In this document: piece by piece, positions 62,874 to 64,000 of the stretch
Layout: the number at the start of each line of letters is the position of its first letter
Numbering within the stretch: position 1 is the stretch's first letter
From: Phycisphaerales bacterium
GTDB lineage: Bacteria > Planctomycetota > Phycisphaerae > Phycisphaerales > UBA1924
Direction: 5' to 3'
DNA length: 64,000 nucleotides
Assembly (NCBI GenBank): GCA_020427395.1
Contig: JAGQON010000012.1
Span: forward strand, 34,531 to 98,530
Notes under the pieces: model-generated
Told to the model about the DNA's origin: nothing
Seen by the model: the letters and a program-made list of their open reading frames with translations, nothing else
Database searches by the model: none
Translations under genes and position numbers: made by a program

Positions 62874-63706
62874 GCGTGGGTGTGTTCCTGCTCGGGCTCG
62901 GCGGCGGTGGGGGCGATCGTGTTTCGTTGCTCTTCGCTGCTGACTGGTCGGCGACGGTTCCGCATGTAGCGTACCGCGAAAAGATCGACGAGGCCCGGGA
63001 GGGCGCGTTTGGTGATGCCCATGCCGTACTTGGGCTCGCCCGCATGGCGAGGGCGGTGGTTCACGGGCATCTCGACCACGGTGTAGCCGAGGTGGCGTGC
63101 GGTGACGGGGATAAATCGGTGCATGCCCTTGAACTCAAGGGGGATCTGCAACGCGATCTCGCGCTTCATAACCCGAAGCGAGCATCCGGTGTCGGTGATG
63201 GTGTCGCCCAGCAGCACGCGCCGGAAGGTGCGACCGACCCACGAGCCGAACAGGCGGATGGGCGAGTCGCCCTGCTTACGAACGGCCGATCGATCACCCT
63301 GCACGAAGTCGGCGTTGGTTTCTTCCATCAGCGCGAGCATCTTTGGAAGATCCGCGGGGTCGTTCTGCAGGTCCGCATCGAGCACCGCGACGAGTGCGCC
63401 CCGCGTGGCGCGGAACCCGGCGTGGAAGGCCGCCGACTGCCCGTTGCCCATGCCGGGTGGTGTGTTGGTCATGGCGACACAGCGGACCCATGGTCTCTTG
63501 GTCTGGTGGGCAATGATCCTCCCACGGGTGGAGTCGGTCGACCCGTCGTCCACGATGACGAACTCGTAGCGGATGCCGGTGGGCTCCAGTGCGCCCTCGA
63601 TCTCCTCGATCAGTCGATCGATGTTGTCCTCTTCGTTGTGCGCGGGCGCAACGACAGACAGGTGGATCTCGGGTTGGGGGTCGGTCGTGTCCTGCGCGTT
63701 GTGCAT
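62870..63706 (-). CDS. Family 2 glycosyltransferase (dolichol-phosphate mannosyltransferase type)
   Basis: A 278-residue GT-A enzyme with HLSVVAPAHNEEDNIDRLIEEI, the nucleotide-sugar site EFVIVDDGSTDST, the metal-binding DADLQNDPADLP and a C-terminal region without membrane helices. This matches transferases that load a sugar from a nucleotide donor onto polyprenyl phosphate (ArnC/DPM1-like). Its 3' end overlaps the LAB_N gene by four bases, implying joint action at the inner membrane on a lipid-linked sugar. Confidence 0.9.
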   Translation of the reverse strand: MHNAQDTTDPQPEIHLSVVAPAHNEEDNIDRLIEEIEGALEPTGIRYEFVIVDDGSTDSTRGRIIAHQTKRPWVRCVAMTNTPPGMGNGQSAAFHAGFRATRGALVAVLDADLQNDPADLPKMLALMEETNADFVQGDRSAVRKQGDSPIRLFGSWVGRTFRRVLLGDTITDTGCSLRVMKREIALQIPLEFKGMHRFIPVTARHLGYTVVEMPVNHRPRHAGEPKYGMGITKRALPGLVDLFAVRYMRNRRRPVSSEEQRNTIAPTAAEPEQEHTHA

Positions 63707-63765
63707 GTGAATCGGAGTATTTTATCCGTTGAAATAGCTCCCTAGAGTTGTTCTAAGGAAGAAAC

Positions 63766-63781
63766 GGCGGATTTGTCCGCC
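63766..63781 (+). promoter_or_regulatory. Leader hairpin upstream of the ferredoxin gene
   Basis: GGCGGA-TTTG-TCCGCC, a perfect 6-bp stem, 17 bases before the AAGGAG ribosome-binding site. A near-palindrome CCTAGAGTTGTTCTAAGG lies just upstream at 63740-63758, next to a possible -35 (TTGAAA, about 63730). Either could regulate the ferredoxin gene. Confidence 0.4.
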
Positions 63782-63813
63782 TTGCAAGCATATCGGCGAA
63801 GGAGTTGAGCGTC

Positions 63814-64000
63814 ATGCACATGCGCAAGTCTGATCACGATCACGGGCCCGCGACGGTGCCGGTGAAGATCATCCTTGAGAACCCTGAGGAGCTCAATGAG
63901 GATGGCTCGGCGACTGCCGTTCACGAGGTCATGGCCGCCAAGGGCGAGCACCTGCTCGAGGTCGCTATGGATCACGGGATCAACATCGAGCACGCGTGCG
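63814..64000 (+). CDS. 2Fe-2S ferredoxin, N-terminal part (cut by window edge)
   Basis: The first 62 codons of an electron-transfer protein of the adrenodoxin/Isc type. VPVKIILENPEELNEDGSATAV leads to KGEHLLEVAMDHGINIEHAC, the segment directly before the CxxxxCxxC iron-sulfur cluster loop; the window ends at the first cluster Cys. AAGGAG nine bases before ATG 63814 fixes the start. A His/Asp-rich insert (HMRKSDHDHG) precedes the domain. Confidence 0.85.
   Translation, partial: MHMRKSDHDHGPATVPVKIILENPEELNEDGSATAVHEVMAAKGEHLLEVAMDHGINIEHAC

Overview
The window is G+C-rich bacterial chromosome that reads as Planctomycetota, class Phycisphaerae. This assignment is an inference. It rests on five secreted proteins ending in paired dockerin-like repeats (DLNGDG..NFFDVSAF) with a terminal Gly-Cys, a secreted protein with a PAPG..RRRR tail of PEP-CTERM type, a GH3-family protein, PA14/DUF1080 proteins, and palindromic intergenic repeats. 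No rRNA operon, CRISPR array, prophage or transposase was seen. Genes are short-spaced and mixed on both strands.

0-17 kb: murJ lipid II flippase, an entericidin-like small lipoprotein, an SDR dehydrogenase, a DUF4259 protein, ATP-dependent PEP carboxykinase and tRNA-His. A minus-strand signalling cluster follows: two PilZ / receiver / HPt-like proteins and a hybrid histidine kinase with a PilJ-like sensor. Then come gyrB, a zinc-ribbon membrane protein, an OprB-type porin and two small membrane proteins.

17-32 kb: an L,D-transpeptidase and 5-formyl-THF cyclo-ligase lead into an accessory stretch of five dockerin-tailed secreted proteins (LVIVD propeller, FG-GAP metzincin protease, purple-acid-phosphatase-like enzyme, two FG-GAP proteins). 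rarA and plsC lie among them. The stretch carries duplication scars: a chimeric reading frame joins the N-terminus of a cyclo-ligase to the C-terminus of RarA, and a copy of the plsC tail lies 1 kb downstream of plsC. A 57-codon ORF with its own Shine-Dalgarno is nested in another frame inside rarA.

32-47 kb: a secreted TPR protein with an HEYTH metallopeptidase centre, a LolA-like protein, ruvX, an ankyrin protein, mannose-1-phosphate guanylyltransferase, ruvA, a soluble CapD-type nucleotide-sugar dehydratase, a GNAT acetyltransferase, a 1111-residue PA14 / propeller / double-DUF1080 protein and the ComM/YifB ATPase.

47-64 kb: an M1 aminopeptidase lipoprotein, a LolC/LolD-type ABC pair, an alpha/beta hydrolase with a GH3-type adenylating enzyme, a DinB-like protein, a TANGO2/NRDE protein, nuoH, a tRNA with Cys anticodon but a long variable arm, an orphan MoxR ATPase, a PEP-CTERM-like protein, two unknown proteins, a LAB_N membrane protein overlapping a family 2 glycosyltransferase, and the start of a 2Fe-2S ferredoxin cut by the window edge.

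The leads most worth following are the tandem-duplication chimera, the ORF nested in rarA, the type-II tRNA-Cys, the PilZ proteins with degenerate phosphotransfer sites, a class of apparently leaderless promoters, and a matched pair of AT-rich elements near 47.4 and 59.9 kb.
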